A stretch of DNA of 64,000 bases, from NCBI GenBank assembly GCA_958296185.1, contig CATQIB010000013.1, positions 1 through 64,000 on the forward strand. Direction: 5' to 3'. Positions 44,064 through 54,994 of the stretch are shown here, in pieces; the first letter of the stretch is position 1; each line of letters opens with the position of its first letter. A program made the position numbers and the translations under genes. Source of the DNA: an uncultured Mesonia sp. GTDB taxonomy: Bacteria > Bacteroidota > Bacteroidia > Flavobacteriales > Flavobacteriaceae. A model generated the notes under the pieces. It was given only the letters and a program-made list of their open reading frames with translations. It had not been told where the DNA came from and searched no databases.

Positions 44064-46925
44064 TCATAAGTTTATAGCGTTTCCCAGTACCAATTCGTAC
44101 CGATTGCTGGGATTTAAAAACTTATGTACGGCTTCTACTACATCTTCTTTGGTCAATTTATTTAAAAAATCTATTTTTTCCTGAGAAGGTGTCCAAGGGA
44201 TATCGTACCTTAAATACTCATAAAGATTTTTTTGTGTTATACGGTGTCTGTTTATAAAATTATAGCTATATCTAGCCCTAACTTGCCGTTTAGCCTCTTG
44301 TAATTTGCTTTCAGTTATTTCTCCGGCAATCAATTCTTTTATAATTTCTTTACTGTTAGCTTGAATAATTTTTAGTTCATCTGGAAGAGCACTAATTTTA
44401 ATGTGGAGTTCACTTCTATTTTCATCAAAATTATACTTCCCCGTCGCAAATGTATCATAGACTCCTAATCCTAAATTAAACCTCAAACGTTGTAGTTTAC
44501 TTTTTGTAATTACTGCTAAGACTTTTAATAAAACTTCATTCTTCCAGAATTCATCTTGTGCCCCTGCTTTAAAGTAATGCAAATTGTATTTTACATTGTC
44601 CATAGGGGTATTTGTAATTACTTCCTTGTATCGTGGTTTTTTATTGATATTATTATTTTGGTTATGGCTAATTTTGCATTTTAATAGTTGCTTACTAGGG
44701 TTCCTAGATGCTATATTCCCTAAATATTTGCTTATAAGAGGTAAAACATCTTTCTGTTTGAAATCTCCACTTATGATAAAAGTTAAGTTTTTGGGTTGAG
44801 AAAATACTTCATTATAAATCTGAACACTTCTTTGTCCTGAGCTTTTTTGAAGATACTCAGAATATTCAATAGTTTTAATATGTCGGTAACCCAAGATGGG
44901 AGGAGTAGAACTATCCCCATGGAACTTACGAATAGCGTTATCGAATTCTTGTTTTATATCATTTTTATTTCCATATTTTTTTATTTGTTTATGCCTCCAC
45001 TTACCATAATCTTTTTCATTATACTTTAAGGGTTTAAAATAAAGATAAGTCAGTTGCAAAAGCGCCTCTAAATTCTTAAGCTTCGCCGCCCCATAAATAC
45101 CCGACTCCCGGTAATCTAAATAGGGTTTACAATAACTAATAGCATGGTGTTCTTTAAAACTAGCAAGTTGCCGTTTAGTAAAATTAGCTATACCGTTTTC
45201 AAATAGATATAATGGTGTAGTTAAAGCGCTATAATAATCATCTTTAGGATAACAAGCTGCTCCGCTTTTACTAAAACCATGCAATTTTATTTCTTTTTCT
45301 TCAACACCAGGGGTTGGTTTAAAATTCTTTAAGACTACTCTCACCCCGTTTTCCAACAACAGCTCCTCTGTGTTTTCAATACGAGGCTTTAAAAACTTAT
45401 AAGCTTTAGGCGTTAGCGAATCTTGCTCTTTCTTATTCAACAAGCTTTTGGTCTGGTCTGGTAGTTTATAATTAGATAAAACTTCATTAGCACTCTTTTG
45501 GAGCCAATTCTTTACTAAAGACTTCCTATAGAATGTAGGGTCAATATTTTCAGCAACTATGACACCTATATCATCGGGCTCGAACTGTGCTAATTTTTGA
45601 ATTTTATGATTAAACTCAGCGAGCGTTAATTGTTTTATTATATCACTTATTTTTTTCGGTTCACCAATAATGGGGTGATTACTCGTAATATGATTCTCAA
45701 TTTGTTCTAACCAATATCTATCATCCGTTAAAGATTGAAAGCTCAAGAAAGTTTCTTGTGCTTTTTGGTACTCCTCTTTATGCACACCATACTTTTTAAT
45801 TTGCTTTAATACGTTAATTATTTCTTTTAGTAAAGTCTCGCTCTCTTCTATATTTGACTCAAGTTTTATTGAATAAGACATAGGTTTAGCGCTAGACCTA
45901 TATTCATTTTTCACCATTGCCTGTTCCTTTGTAACTTCTTGAATTCTAGTATCTAAAATTTTTAAAAACAATTCCCAAATATGATAATCTAAATAACCAA
46001 TAGAAGTTTTTATCTTCTCCGATAGTTCTTTTTGTTTAAAGTATAAGTTATAATTAATCCATTTTGCTTTACCACGGTAGTTCTCCTTAACCTTTATTTT
46101 TTGTGTTATAAATTGAGGTTTACGAGTATAATAAATAGAATCACAATCTTTTTTTATGCGTGGTTTTGGCTTTTTAGGTATTTTTTCCAGTATTAGCTTT
46201 AATTCTTTTTCAATATCATCTATATTTTTTATATTCCCTACAATACCTATATGCATAAGATCTGGACGGTACCAATCTTTATAGAAACGAAGTAAGTCCT
46301 CTTTAGGTAATTGTCGAATTTGTTTTGGGACATCAAGATAATAGGTAAAACAGGGGTATATAAATGATTCCATTTCTTGTGTCGCTTCATCAAAAATCAC
46401 ATCGTCATTTTTGCGGTATATTATTTCTTGAAGAATTGACTTTTTCTCAGCATTTATATTTTTAATGGTCAAGGGAATATTTGTTGCTAAATCCTTAAAC
46501 CATAATAAACCTTTTTTAATTGTTTCTATATTACCATTAGGCGGGTCAAATACATAACGCGTACTTCGAAAAGAAGTATTGGCGTTAATATCTTTCCCCA
46601 ATGTCATATTTAACTCAGCTAAAGTTTTTGGGGCAATTATTCCTTTAGGAAAGTGTTTTGAGGGCATAAATGCTAGATGCTCAATTAAATGTGCTACTTC
46701 TGCTTGCCGGTGATCTTGCTGTAAACTACCTGCTTTAACAAAAAAACGCATATAAATTTTACCATCTTTATCATTGGTATCTTTAATGGAGTATTCTATA
46801 CCATTTTCTAATTTTCCATTTACAAAGCTTTTTTGTGCTAATCTCTCTTTTTCTGATTGTGCGTTAGCAAAGCTGAAGTAAAATAACCAAAGGAAAACGA
46901 ATATTCTTTTAATAATATCTTTCAT
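44064..46925 (-). CDS. M16-family zinc metallopeptidase (insulinase-like)
   Basis: The product has 953 residues with a signal peptide. The catalytic HxxEH is HLIEH at 79-83, with the family's distal Glu expected near residue 155-160 (KKSILQEII). The second, inactive half-repeat follows (GVRVVLKNFKPTPG onward), giving the full M16 clam-shell. It lies 7 bp after the SusD gene and is translated leftwards after SusC and SusD. It should degrade peptides brought in by that pair in the periplasm. Confidence 0.93.
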   Translation of the reverse strand: MKDIIKRIFVFLWLFYFSFANAQSEKERLAQKSFVNGKLENGIEYSIKDTNDKDGKIYMRFFVKAGSLQQDHRQAEVAHLIEHLAFMPSKHFPKGIIAPKTLAELNMTLGKDINANTSFRSTRYVFDPPNGNIETIKKGLLWFKDLATNIPLTIKNINAEKKSILQEIIYRKNDDVIFDEATQEMESFIYPCFTYYLDVPKQIRQLPKEDLLRFYKDWYRPDLMHIGIVGNIKNIDDIEKELKLILEKIPKKPKPRIKKDCDSIYYTRKPQFITQKIKVKENYRGKAKWINYNLYFKQKELSEKIKTSIGYLDYHIWELFLKILDTRIQEVTKEQAMVKNEYRSSAKPMSYSIKLESNIEESETLLKEIINVLKQIKKYGVHKEEYQKAQETFLSFQSLTDDRYWLEQIENHITSNHPIIGEPKKISDIIKQLTLAEFNHKIQKLAQFEPDDIGVIVAENIDPTFYRKSLVKNWLQKSANEVLSNYKLPDQTKSLLNKKEQDSLTPKAYKFLKPRIENTEELLLENGVRVVLKNFKPTPGVEEKEIKLHGFSKSGAACYPKDDYYSALTTPLYLFENGIANFTKRQLASFKEHHAISYCKPYLDYRESGIYGAAKLKNLEALLQLTYLYFKPLKYNEKDYGKWRHKQIKKYGNKNDIKQEFDNAIRKFHGDSSTPPILGYRHIKTIEYSEYLQKSSGQRSVQIYNEVFSQPKNLTFIISGDFKQKDVLPLISKYLGNIASRNPSKQLLKCKISHNQNNNINKKPRYKEVITNTPMDNVKYNLHYFKAGAQDEFWKNEVLLKVLAVITKSKLQRLRFNLGLGVYDTFATGKYNFDENRSELHIKISALPDELKIIQANSKEIIKELIAGEITESKLQEAKRQVRARYSYNFINRHRITQKNLYEYLRYDIPWTPSQEKIDFLNKLTKEDVVEAVHKFLNPSNRYELVLGNAINL

Positions 46926-46932
46926 AAGAAAT

Positions 46933-48333
46933 TTAATAACCTGGATTTTGATTTAAAAAAGGATTACGGAGTAGTTCTTCAGACGGAATGGGGTAGAACA
47001 AGTCTGTAATATTAATAGGAGAAAATATTTTTTCTGCTTTTTCTAAACGGATTAAGTCTAGCCATCTGTGCCCCCACTCAGCAAATAACTCTTTTCTGCG
47101 CTCTCTTAAAATTTCCTTTAATAGGGCTTGTTGATCTATTCCTGGGTTAGTTTCAGAAATTAAAACTATTCCCGCCCTAGCCTTAATGGTATCTAAATCG
47201 GTGATAGCGCCCTGCAAGTTATTTTGATTTGCTCTGGCCTCTGCTCGAATTAAATACTGCTCTGCCAAGCGCATTACCATAGAGTATTCAACGGGTTCAC
47301 CTGTGCTATTTTGAATTTTATATTTATGCGCATAGTATATTGCTAGGTCTTCATTATAGCCGACCCAATGAATTCTCCTCTTATCTTCAGGTGCTAAGGA
47401 ACTGACCAAATTTTCTGAAATTTTTAAATAGGATAATGAAGGTAAGAAAGCATTGATGAGAAATACAGACCCTTCATTGGTATTGGTTAACCCTGTTCCC
47501 GCACCTATTGGAGAAATCTGCCAAATAGCCTCTTGGCTGTTAGCAAGAAACACCTCATTCATATCGGTAGGTAGGCTATAATTACCACTCTGTGCAATTA
47601 CTTCAGTACTGTAAGCCTCGGCTAATTCCCAATTTTCTAAATATAGATGTATGCGCGCCAATAAGGCTTTGGCAGTAAATTCATTTATTTGAGTACGTTC
47701 AGCTGGATTGCCAACAGCTGCCAAAAGACTTAAGCTTGTTTCTAAATCAGCCAAAATATGTTCATCAATTTCCAATATCGAACTAGCCTCTATAGAAGCA
47801 TTAGCCTCATAATTCGTGTTTAAAACTAGTGGCACTTCTCCAAATAGATTGCGTAAATAAAAATAGGTAAAAGCCCGTATAAATGTAGCTTCGCCCTCTA
47901 AACGTTGTGATAATTCTGGCGATACCTCTGTAGATTTTTCTAGGCCTTCTAATAAAGAATTAACCATATAGATTATATTGTAGGCACTCGACCATAAATT
48001 TCTATTAAATGTATTTTCTGGATGAATAACATGTTGCTCAAACTGTAATAAGTCTAAAGCATTGGTATTGATTAGTTCTACGTTATCTGATGAAAGACCA
48101 GAAAGAACAGTTACACTACCCAACCAACCTTCGCTAAAACTGGCACGATAAAGTTGATTATAAATTCCTTGCATTGCACTTTGGGCAGTTTCATCACTAG
48201 CAAATACTTTACTGCTTACCAGTTTATTATCTGGCTCTTCTAACTCTAGCCAATCTTGACAAGAAGTGAGCAAGGAGAACATAACCAGGATAAGCATTAT
48301 ACTGAGTCTATGGATATAAGATTTTGTTTTCAT
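46933..48333 (-). CDS. SusD/RagB-like nutrient-binding lipoprotein
   Basis: The product has 466 residues with a lipoprotein signal (LLTSCQDWLELE) and RagB/SusD motifs: IRAFTYFYLRNLFGEVPLV, AKALLARIHLYLENWELAE and the C-terminal LLKEILRERRKELFAEWGHRW. It works with the SusC receptor 11 bp upstream. With the M16 peptidase next to it, a RagB-like role in peptide capture is likely. Confidence 0.95.
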   Translation of the reverse strand: MKTKSYIHRLSIMLILVMFSLLTSCQDWLELEEPDNKLVSSKVFASDETAQSAMQGIYNQLYRASFSEGWLGSVTVLSGLSSDNVELINTNALDLLQFEQHVIHPENTFNRNLWSSAYNIIYMVNSLLEGLEKSTEVSPELSQRLEGEATFIRAFTYFYLRNLFGEVPLVLNTNYEANASIEASSILEIDEHILADLETSLSLLAAVGNPAERTQINEFTAKALLARIHLYLENWELAEAYSTEVIAQSGNYSLPTDMNEVFLANSQEAIWQISPIGAGTGLTNTNEGSVFLINAFLPSLSYLKISENLVSSLAPEDKRRIHWVGYNEDLAIYYAHKYKIQNSTGEPVEYSMVMRLAEQYLIRAEARANQNNLQGAITDLDTIKARAGIVLISETNPGIDQQALLKEILRERRKELFAEWGHRWLDLIRLEKAEKIFSPINITDLFYPIPSEELLRNPFLNQNPGY

Positions 48334-48344
48334 TTTTAGGATTT

Positions 48345-51293
48345 TTAAAAGTTAAGTTGCAAGCCACCGGTAAAAGTGCGTAGATTTGAAAAGTCAGTTC
48401 CTCCTTGAGGAGTTTCAGGATCCATCCCTTTATAATCAGTAATGGTAAATAAATTTTGCCCTGTAATAAACAACCTCAATTGTTTTAAATTTAAACCTTG
48501 CAGCCATTTTTTAGGTAAGTTGTAGGATAGGTTTAAGGTTTTCAAACGGATGAACGAGGCATCTTCAATTACAAAATTCGATTCGGTTACATTAGCATAA
48601 GCCAAAAAAGCATCTAAAGTCTGCGAAACCTGTTTATAAGCATTATTTTTATGCGCAACCTCGACTATTTGATTTTGCGGAAAACCCGCATTAAAAAGAT
48701 TTGAAAAGCTTCCTTGCTGTTTTACAAATTGAAGTAAAAACTGTAATGACACCCCCTTATAACTTATGGTGTTATTTATGCCTCCAAAGAATTCTCTGTT
48801 AAGGTCTTGAACAAAGGTCTTATCTTTTTGATCATATATGTCATCTCCATTTTGATCTTTTACACTATAGTAACCGGTTTCAGGATTTATACCCTCGTAT
48901 TCATAGAGGAATCGAATATTTAACGGATAACCTTCTTTATAAACATTAGCATAAGAAGATTGTTCTAGACCGGGGTACCGCAGCAATTCATTTTTTGGAA
49001 AGCTAATATTAAATGAAGTTTCCCAGCGAAAATTATTCTTATCTATATTTACACCAGTAGCTTCTATTTCCCAGCCGCTGTTTTCTACAGTTGCCGGCAA
49101 ATTGGCTTGCACAGTGTTAAACCCAGTAGTAGATGGTAAGGGATAACCTACTAGTTGATTAGAAGAACGATTGCGGTATGCACTAATCCCTACGTCAAGC
49201 TTATCTTTTAAAAAGCCCAATTGTAATGCTATTTCTGCTTTTTTATTTTCCTCCCAAGAATACTTAGGATTAGCCAAACTTATGGGGTAAAGGCCTCCTG
49301 GTCCTGGGGTTGCCTCGTATGCATCTAAGTAGCCGTAATCTGGAATCTGGTCATTACCTGTGGTACCATAACTCCCTCTTATTTTCCCAAAACTTAACCA
49401 ATCTAAACGCTTAGTGAAAAAATCTTCTTCCGTAAAAATCCAAGCCGCTCCAATTGCTCCGAAATTGGCAAAACGATTAGCCGCTGCAAAACGTGACGAG
49501 CCGTCTCTTCTTCCTGTTAAGTTTAGATAATACTTCTTATCCCAATTGAGGCCTATTCTAGAGAAAACAGCTTGATAACGGTAATCTATATTATTCGCTT
49601 GTGCATTAAGCAACTTTTCTGCCGCTCCTTGGTTTCCTATTAAAGCTTCTGCAACATAATTTTGGCCCTCTACACTAAATTGCTCAAACTGGTTTTCTTG
49701 TAGCGTACTACCAATCAAAGCCTGAATATTTAATTTATTCCATTGCTGGGTATAGTTTAATTGAGGTTCTGCAATCCAAGTTCGCCTTTGACTATTAATA
49801 GACAAGGATCTGTGCAAAGGCATACCTGCCGGATTATAAGAGCGTTTAGGCATCTTAACCAACTCATCACTTTTATAGTCGGTAAACCCTAGGTTAGTTG
49901 TAAACTCCAGTCCTTTTATAATTTTATAATTAAGGTTTAGGTTGGTAATCAAATTACGGGCTTCAATATTGCTAGTGTTAAATACGCCTTCTAAAGGATG
50001 TGCCAAGCCTGCTTCTCCCCAATCTGACCAATTAAGACTGCCATCATCTAAGTAGAGGTTTGGCGCGTTAGGAGGCAGTTTAAATGCATTTCTTAAAAAA
50101 TCAACCCCGTCTCCAATCAATTCATTTTGATCTATACCATAATTGATGGTAAGATTGAGTTGAAGCTTGTTATTTTTGGTATGATGATTTAGGTTAAAGC
50201 CACTGGTAAATTTTTGATAGTTTAAATCGGCTGGATAGATGGTTCCTTGCTCATGAAAAGCTCCGTTTAACCTAAAGTGCGTCTGTTCACTTCCGCCTTG
50301 AGCAGAAACATTTACATCGGTAATATTTGCCGTGCCCCCCAGAAAATAATCCTGCCAATTGGTTTCCTTATCTTGATCCCACAATAATAAATCATAGGCA
50401 TTAAATTCATTTGGCTCTACCCCATCGTTTATAAAAGCTTGGTTTCTTAAAGCTAAATATTGCTTGGTATTTAATAAATCTAACTTTTTTGGAATTACAG
50501 AAACACCTTTATAAATACGAGCTTGTATTCCTTTTTGTTGTTTTCCTGTCCTGGTCGTAATTAAAATCACCCCATTTGCGCCCCTAGACCCATAAATTGC
50601 TGTTGCATCGGCGTCTTTTAGCACTTCAATGCTTTTTATATTAGAAAGGTTTATAGTACTTAGGGGGTCTACCCCTACAAAACTCAAACTAGTATGGCTC
50701 TTAACAGGCGCAGAACTAATGGGTACGCCATCAATAATATATAACGGATAGTTCCCTTCTTTTCGTAAACTATTTTGACCTCTTATGCGTATGCTCGGGG
50801 CGCCTCCCGGGCTTGCTGTATTGGCACTAATCTCTACACCAGCCATGCGACCTTGCAGTGCTTGTAATGGACTCACCAATGCTTGTAGCTCTATCTCTTC
50901 TGCCGTAACTTTTGCGATATTGCCGGTGCGTTCACGATCTCTTACCTTATAGTAACCTGCATTAATCACCAAGTCGCCTAGAGAATTTTCTTCTTCTTGC
51001 AATACTATATTAATCTCTAACTTATCATTCACCGGTACTTTCTGTGTGGAATAACCTAAGTAAGTAAAAACCAAAGTGTCTTGTGCGCTGGCCATCAATT
51101 GGTATTTGCCATCAAAATTAGAGGTGGTTCCCCGATTTGTGTTTTGTATTTGAATGTTTACCCCAGGAATAGGTAAATCTTGAGGGCCGGTAACCTGCCC
51201 TTTAATGATTTGTTGGCAGAACCCGTTTATGGGAGTTACCGCAAGTAAAAAAAGAGTAACCCCTAACAGGTGCTGCCTGTAAGAAAATTTCAT
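48345..51293 (-). CDS. SusC/RagA-type TonB-dependent receptor (no STN domain)
   Basis: The product has 982 residues: signal peptide, CarboxypepD_reg-like domain (IIKGQVTGPQDLPIPGVNI), plug (SIRIRGQNSLRK, DADATAIYGSRGANGVILITT) and a barrel. It lacks the N-terminal STN domain present in the other SusC at 3685, and no sigma/FecR pair is near, so control is different. With SusD and the M16 peptidase it forms a RagAB-like peptide-uptake unit. Confidence 0.95.
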   Translation of the reverse strand: MKFSYRQHLLGVTLFLLAVTPINGFCQQIIKGQVTGPQDLPIPGVNIQIQNTNRGTTSNFDGKYQLMASAQDTLVFTYLGYSTQKVPVNDKLEINIVLQEEENSLGDLVINAGYYKVRDRERTGNIAKVTAEEIELQALVSPLQALQGRMAGVEISANTASPGGAPSIRIRGQNSLRKEGNYPLYIIDGVPISSAPVKSHTSLSFVGVDPLSTINLSNIKSIEVLKDADATAIYGSRGANGVILITTRTGKQQKGIQARIYKGVSVIPKKLDLLNTKQYLALRNQAFINDGVEPNEFNAYDLLLWDQDKETNWQDYFLGGTANITDVNVSAQGGSEQTHFRLNGAFHEQGTIYPADLNYQKFTSGFNLNHHTKNNKLQLNLTINYGIDQNELIGDGVDFLRNAFKLPPNAPNLYLDDGSLNWSDWGEAGLAHPLEGVFNTSNIEARNLITNLNLNYKIIKGLEFTTNLGFTDYKSDELVKMPKRSYNPAGMPLHRSLSINSQRRTWIAEPQLNYTQQWNKLNIQALIGSTLQENQFEQFSVEGQNYVAEALIGNQGAAEKLLNAQANNIDYRYQAVFSRIGLNWDKKYYLNLTGRRDGSSRFAAANRFANFGAIGAAWIFTEEDFFTKRLDWLSFGKIRGSYGTTGNDQIPDYGYLDAYEATPGPGGLYPISLANPKYSWEENKKAEIALQLGFLKDKLDVGISAYRNRSSNQLVGYPLPSTTGFNTVQANLPATVENSGWEIEATGVNIDKNNFRWETSFNISFPKNELLRYPGLEQSSYANVYKEGYPLNIRFLYEYEGINPETGYYSVKDQNGDDIYDQKDKTFVQDLNREFFGGINNTISYKGVSLQFLLQFVKQQGSFSNLFNAGFPQNQIVEVAHKNNAYKQVSQTLDAFLAYANVTESNFVIEDASFIRLKTLNLSYNLPKKWLQGLNLKQLRLFITGQNLFTITDYKGMDPETPQGGTDFSNLRTFTGGLQLNF

Positions 51294-51892
51294 AAATTTG
51301 TAGTGTTATTAGTTAATTCTATTTAGTTAATAATCGCCTTCTCCTGCACCGTCTAAAGTTGGGAGAGGGTTTTTTTGTTTTCATTTTTTGTCATTGCTTG
51401 GTAACTCAAGCTATTTATACCGGCACCAATCTTGTGTTTCTGCACTCTGCCAGGCTTGCCTGTTTTTAAAAGCGGAGTGAAGCAATCATAGTTTTACTTT
51501 TTTTTATTCCATAGGCATTTAGTTATTAAGAAGAATTTAATTCAACCGCAAAACCTCTAAAAAAATAAAAAAAGAAATGCTTTGAAAAAGTAGAAGAGAT
51601 AGCCAAATACAAAGAGGCGTGGAAACTCAACTTATTGAATCGCGGTACTGGTATACCTTGTGTACGATAAGTGAGCCCACGCCCGGGTCGTGAGCTAATT
51701 TACTTATCCTCTCGTACACATAAAAATTACCAGTTTTCGATTCGAGATTCAAAGCAATAGCTTCTAATATTATGCTATATGAAGAATTGCAAATATATGT
51801 AATACACAAATATATAAAAAAATATTAATCGTTCGTCTTAGCGAACAGTTATTTTTTAAATAATTAATTCTTTTGAAAGAAAGAATCTCAAA
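51294..51892. other. Gene-free stretch between divergent units
   Basis: About 600 bp. The promoter of the SusCD-M16 operon should be at its left end; a T-rich hairpin-like segment (CCTTCTCC...GGGAGAGGG) lies at 51342-51370. I see no gene that I can support. Confidence 0.4.
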
Positions 51893-52189
51893 ATGGCAAA
51901 ACTAGATAAGCATAATAAAATAAATTCCCTTATTAATAAAAAATTATGCAATTTTATTGCTGATAAGTTCCTTAGAACTCTTTATGATAAAAATGGAAAC
52001 GAGATTTCTCAAAATAAATATGCCGCTCAATGTGGGCTTTCATCCTCTACTATAAGTAAAATAAAATCTGAAGAAGGTTATGATTTACCTATTTCAACTA
52101 TATATAATATTTGCAGACAAGAAAGTTACTCTTTACAAAAACTATTTACAGAATTTGAAAATCTTTATGGAGAAAATTTTCCTTTTTAA
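51893..52189 (+). CDS. Small Xre-like HTH protein
   Basis: The product has 98 residues with an HTH core QNKYAAQCGLSSSTISKIKS, followed by a helix YNICRQESYSLQKLFTEFE. It is the only plus-strand gene next to the methyltransferase/ATPase/HNH operon and convergent with it. It may regulate that operon, as small HTH proteins do in defence loci; this is inferred only from position. Confidence 0.75.
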   Translation: MAKLDKHNKINSLINKKLCNFIADKFLRTLYDKNGNEISQNKYAAQCGLSSSTISKIKSEEGYDLPISTIYNICRQESYSLQKLFTEFENLYGENFPF

Positions 52190-52401
52190 TTATAAAATAT
52201 TTAATTCACCTTTATATTATATATGTGAAGATTTTTTATGCAAGAAAAGCAGAGGAATAAAGAAATAGAGAATATATATATTAAAAATCTAAAAAAATTA
52301 CCCTAGTTGCAAGAGTTAATTTCTTCTTTAAAAGGTGATTTAGAATCAAGAATAATCAAATTTAGAAATAAGTAAAATTAAAAGAAGTTGTACGAGATCT
52401 T

Positions 52402-53208
52402 TTAATTATTAGAATCTTTAATTAGATCGTTAAGCCATTTCTTATCAATTGCATAATTTCTAAATGCCAAAAATTGTAATTCATCATCTTTTGAATCACG
52501 AATAAACTTTTTAATAATTGCTCTTATTGCATTTTTTTGATCTCTAATAGAAGAATTTTCTATTAAAACAGATTCGATATCTCTGGTGAAAATGTCTAAT
52601 AATTTTCTTCGTTCATCATTAAGGTAATCTCTATCCAATTTGCAAGTTTTTATTGTATAAATAAACCTCCGATTATCTGAAGCAATAGAACCATTTTTGA
52701 AAAATCTTATTAATCCAAGTGGGTTAGTTACCTCTGGGTTAACTAATTTAGGTACTTCCAGAATATCGTTTTTTGCCGAATTACAATTAATTACATTTAA
52801 ATTAGCTTCATTATTTATATAAGTTGCTAAGGTGCCATCTATATCGAAATTTATACTTTTATATTGATTACACGTCGGGCACGACATTAATAAGTTGTCC
52901 CAAGAAAATGCAAGCCAATAATAGATTTTTTTTGGTCGATAATGTTCAATATGATATTGTTCCACTTTCTGTTCACAAAATGCACATTTGTTTTTGTATA
53001 TCTTTTTTAATGCATTTCGAATATCAGTATTTTTATAGCGATCATTATACTTATTCTCTTCAATATACTTACTCTCCCCAATCAACTTAAGACGCATCTT
53101 ATGAGTTGTTCGAGTTTTCTGTGGTATCACTCCATTTGGAAAGGACTCTTTATTAGGAATTTTAAGTGAGCCTGGAATTAAAAAAATATTCTTATTAACT
53201 TTTATCAT
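52402..53208 (-). CDS. HNH endonuclease, PtuB/TIGR02646-like
   Basis: The product has 268 residues with a zinc-bound HNH core: CAFCEQK (Cys 75, 78), HIEHYRPK (86-93), WDNLLMSCPTCNQYKS (Cys 110, 113). This arrangement is that of PtuB of the Septu system and related TIGR02646 proteins. It overlaps the ATPase gene by 14 bp, so production of the two is coupled. It is the probable DNA-cutting part of the operon. Last gene of three. Confidence 0.87.
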   Translation of the reverse strand: MIKVNKNIFLIPGSLKIPNKESFPNGVIPQKTRTTHKMRLKLIGESKYIEENKYNDRYKNTDIRNALKKIYKNKCAFCEQKVEQYHIEHYRPKKIYYWLAFSWDNLLMSCPTCNQYKSINFDIDGTLATYINNEANLNVINCNSAKNDILEVPKLVNPEVTNPLGLIRFFKNGSIASDNRRFIYTIKTCKLDRDYLNDERRKLLDIFTRDIESVLIENSSIRDQKNAIRAIIKKFIRDSKDDELQFLAFRNYAIDKKWLNDLIKDSNN

Positions 53209-54991
53209 TTTTTCCTAGCTCTTCATCAATTAAATTTTTGATTAGAGAATCGATATCTTCATCTGATATAAATTCTTTTCCTTCATTTTTTTGTTTCTGT
53301 AATTCATTTTCGAGTAACTTATTTATTCTATATAATAGATAAGTATCACTAGTATCGGAATTATCATTATCAGAATCTAATCGTGAATTTTCTAAACCGA
53401 ATAAAGGAGATGTTAAAAGAGTATTAATCATTAAGTGATTTAAATTTTTTCGATAATAGGGGTCGCTTAATCTTGTTTTACCATCATTTGAGTTCCTATA
53501 TACCCTATAGATTATTGCATCGTTAGACGCTCCTTGAATTATTGTAGGGCTGTGCGTGGTAAATAAAAACTGTACATTGGGCAATAGCTTTCTTATTTTT
53601 CTTATTATTTTTTTTTGCCATTTTGGATGTAAGTGGAGATCAATCTCGTCTACCATAACTATTCCGTGCAAATCATTTATATCGCTAACGTCAGGTTGAT
53701 TTTTGTTTAATCTACTCAACAAATCTGACATAAATATTATTATACTTTTATAACCTTCAGATAACTGTTCAAAAGAAAGAGAAATTCCTTTTTCTTGAAA
53801 AACAATTTTAGCACTTGTAATTTTTATTTTAACATTTCTTTCAAGTAATTCATAAAACATTTTTTCCAAAGACTCACTTGGAAAATTAATGGGTAAACCC
53901 TTTCCATTTGCTCTACTATTTGACTGAACCAACTTTTCTAACTCCAAAGACTTCTGCCCTTTTAACCAAGATTCTGGATTAATCAGTGTCTGATCATTAT
54001 CAAATAATGACATAAAGCCATATTCATCTGAGTCATCAGTTGAAAATCTACCTCTATGCGTACCATAACAAAAAAAGTTACTTAAATACCCTACATTTTT
54101 ATTTTCATATATCTTTTCTCGATCATCAATTCCTCTTATTTCCATATCCATATTGGATCTCATGATGTCCAGAACTTTTCCAGTCCTTTCTTTATCTGTT
54201 TGGTTACTTACAAAATGACGATTAAACGCCAAAAATATTGCCATTAACAATAAAGATTTACCATCCCCATTTTCACCTAAAAAATAAACTTCTTTACATT
54301 TATGGATATCTCTAATTGAAACATCATCAATAGAATAGAAATTAGAAATTTTTACACCCTTTATATAGTTATCAACTATAACTTTTTTGCCCTCTAACCA
54401 AGATTTAAATTGAAATTTAGAAACACTTAATGCCTTGTGAAAGTTGTTTGCAATACAGATTTTATAAAAATCTGATTTATTAATTTTTTCAGCAGTTAAT
54501 CTAGATAACCTTTCCTCAATTATTTTTTTAAATAACTTACCAACTTCAATGTTCTGAAATATTGGAGAGAAATCAAAAGGTACTTCTTTAGCTCTTCTTA
54601 AAAATGGTTCAGAAGCACCCGATTCGATTAAAGCACTTCTAATGTTAGTATATTGTTTTCCATTTTCTATGGAAAAAACCCCCTTCATATCTCCTGTTGA
54701 ATATTTCTCTGCGAATTTTTGTACTACTCCCCCATGCGTAAATAAAACAGCAAATAGTGCAAAAAGCTTTTTTTCATTGGGATAATTTTGAATTTCTAAC
54801 CAATAATCGGGTAAAGGATCTTTTAAAGATTTAAGACCAAGGAAAGATCTTAAGATTGGCTCATCGATTCCTGCTTCTTTATTTTTGAATTTATTTAAGG
54901 TTTCTTTACTGTATAAAACATCCATAACTTGAACGATATCATATTTTGTCCACGATGTTTTTAAATTAGAAAAATTTATATTTAAAGACAT
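53195..54991 (-). CDS. AAA/ABC-type ATPase, PtuA-like
   Basis: The product has 598 residues. Walker A is GENGDGKS (239-246), the ABC-like signature LSEGY (410-414), Walker B VDEID (447-451) and the H-loop TTHS (478-481), as in PtuA/OLD-type ATPases (AAA_21 group). The N-terminal 200 residues form an extra helical domain I do not recognise. There is no TOPRIM domain, so the nuclease is the separate HNH protein. It begins 3 bp after the methyltransferase. Confidence 0.88.
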   Translation of the reverse strand: MSLNINFSNLKTSWTKYDIVQVMDVLYSKETLNKFKNKEAGIDEPILRSFLGLKSLKDPLPDYWLEIQNYPNEKKLFALFAVLFTHGGVVQKFAEKYSTGDMKGVFSIENGKQYTNIRSALIESGASEPFLRRAKEVPFDFSPIFQNIEVGKLFKKIIEERLSRLTAEKINKSDFYKICIANNFHKALSVSKFQFKSWLEGKKVIVDNYIKGVKISNFYSIDDVSIRDIHKCKEVYFLGENGDGKSLLLMAIFLAFNRHFVSNQTDKERTGKVLDIMRSNMDMEIRGIDDREKIYENKNVGYLSNFFCYGTHRGRFSTDDSDEYGFMSLFDNDQTLINPESWLKGQKSLELEKLVQSNSRANGKGLPINFPSESLEKMFYELLERNVKIKITSAKIVFQEKGISLSFEQLSEGYKSIIIFMSDLLSRLNKNQPDVSDINDLHGIVMVDEIDLHLHPKWQKKIIRKIRKLLPNVQFLFTTHSPTIIQGASNDAIIYRVYRNSNDGKTRLSDPYYRKNLNHLMINTLLTSPLFGLENSRLDSDNDNSDTSDTYLLYRINKLLENELQKQKNEGKEFISDEDIDSLIKNLIDEELGKNDKS

Positions 54992-54994
54992 ATA

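Noticed and set aside
51627-51809. 60-aa minus-strand frame in the SusC upstream region
   Set aside because: No start signal, no recognisable domain, and it lies in a promoter region.
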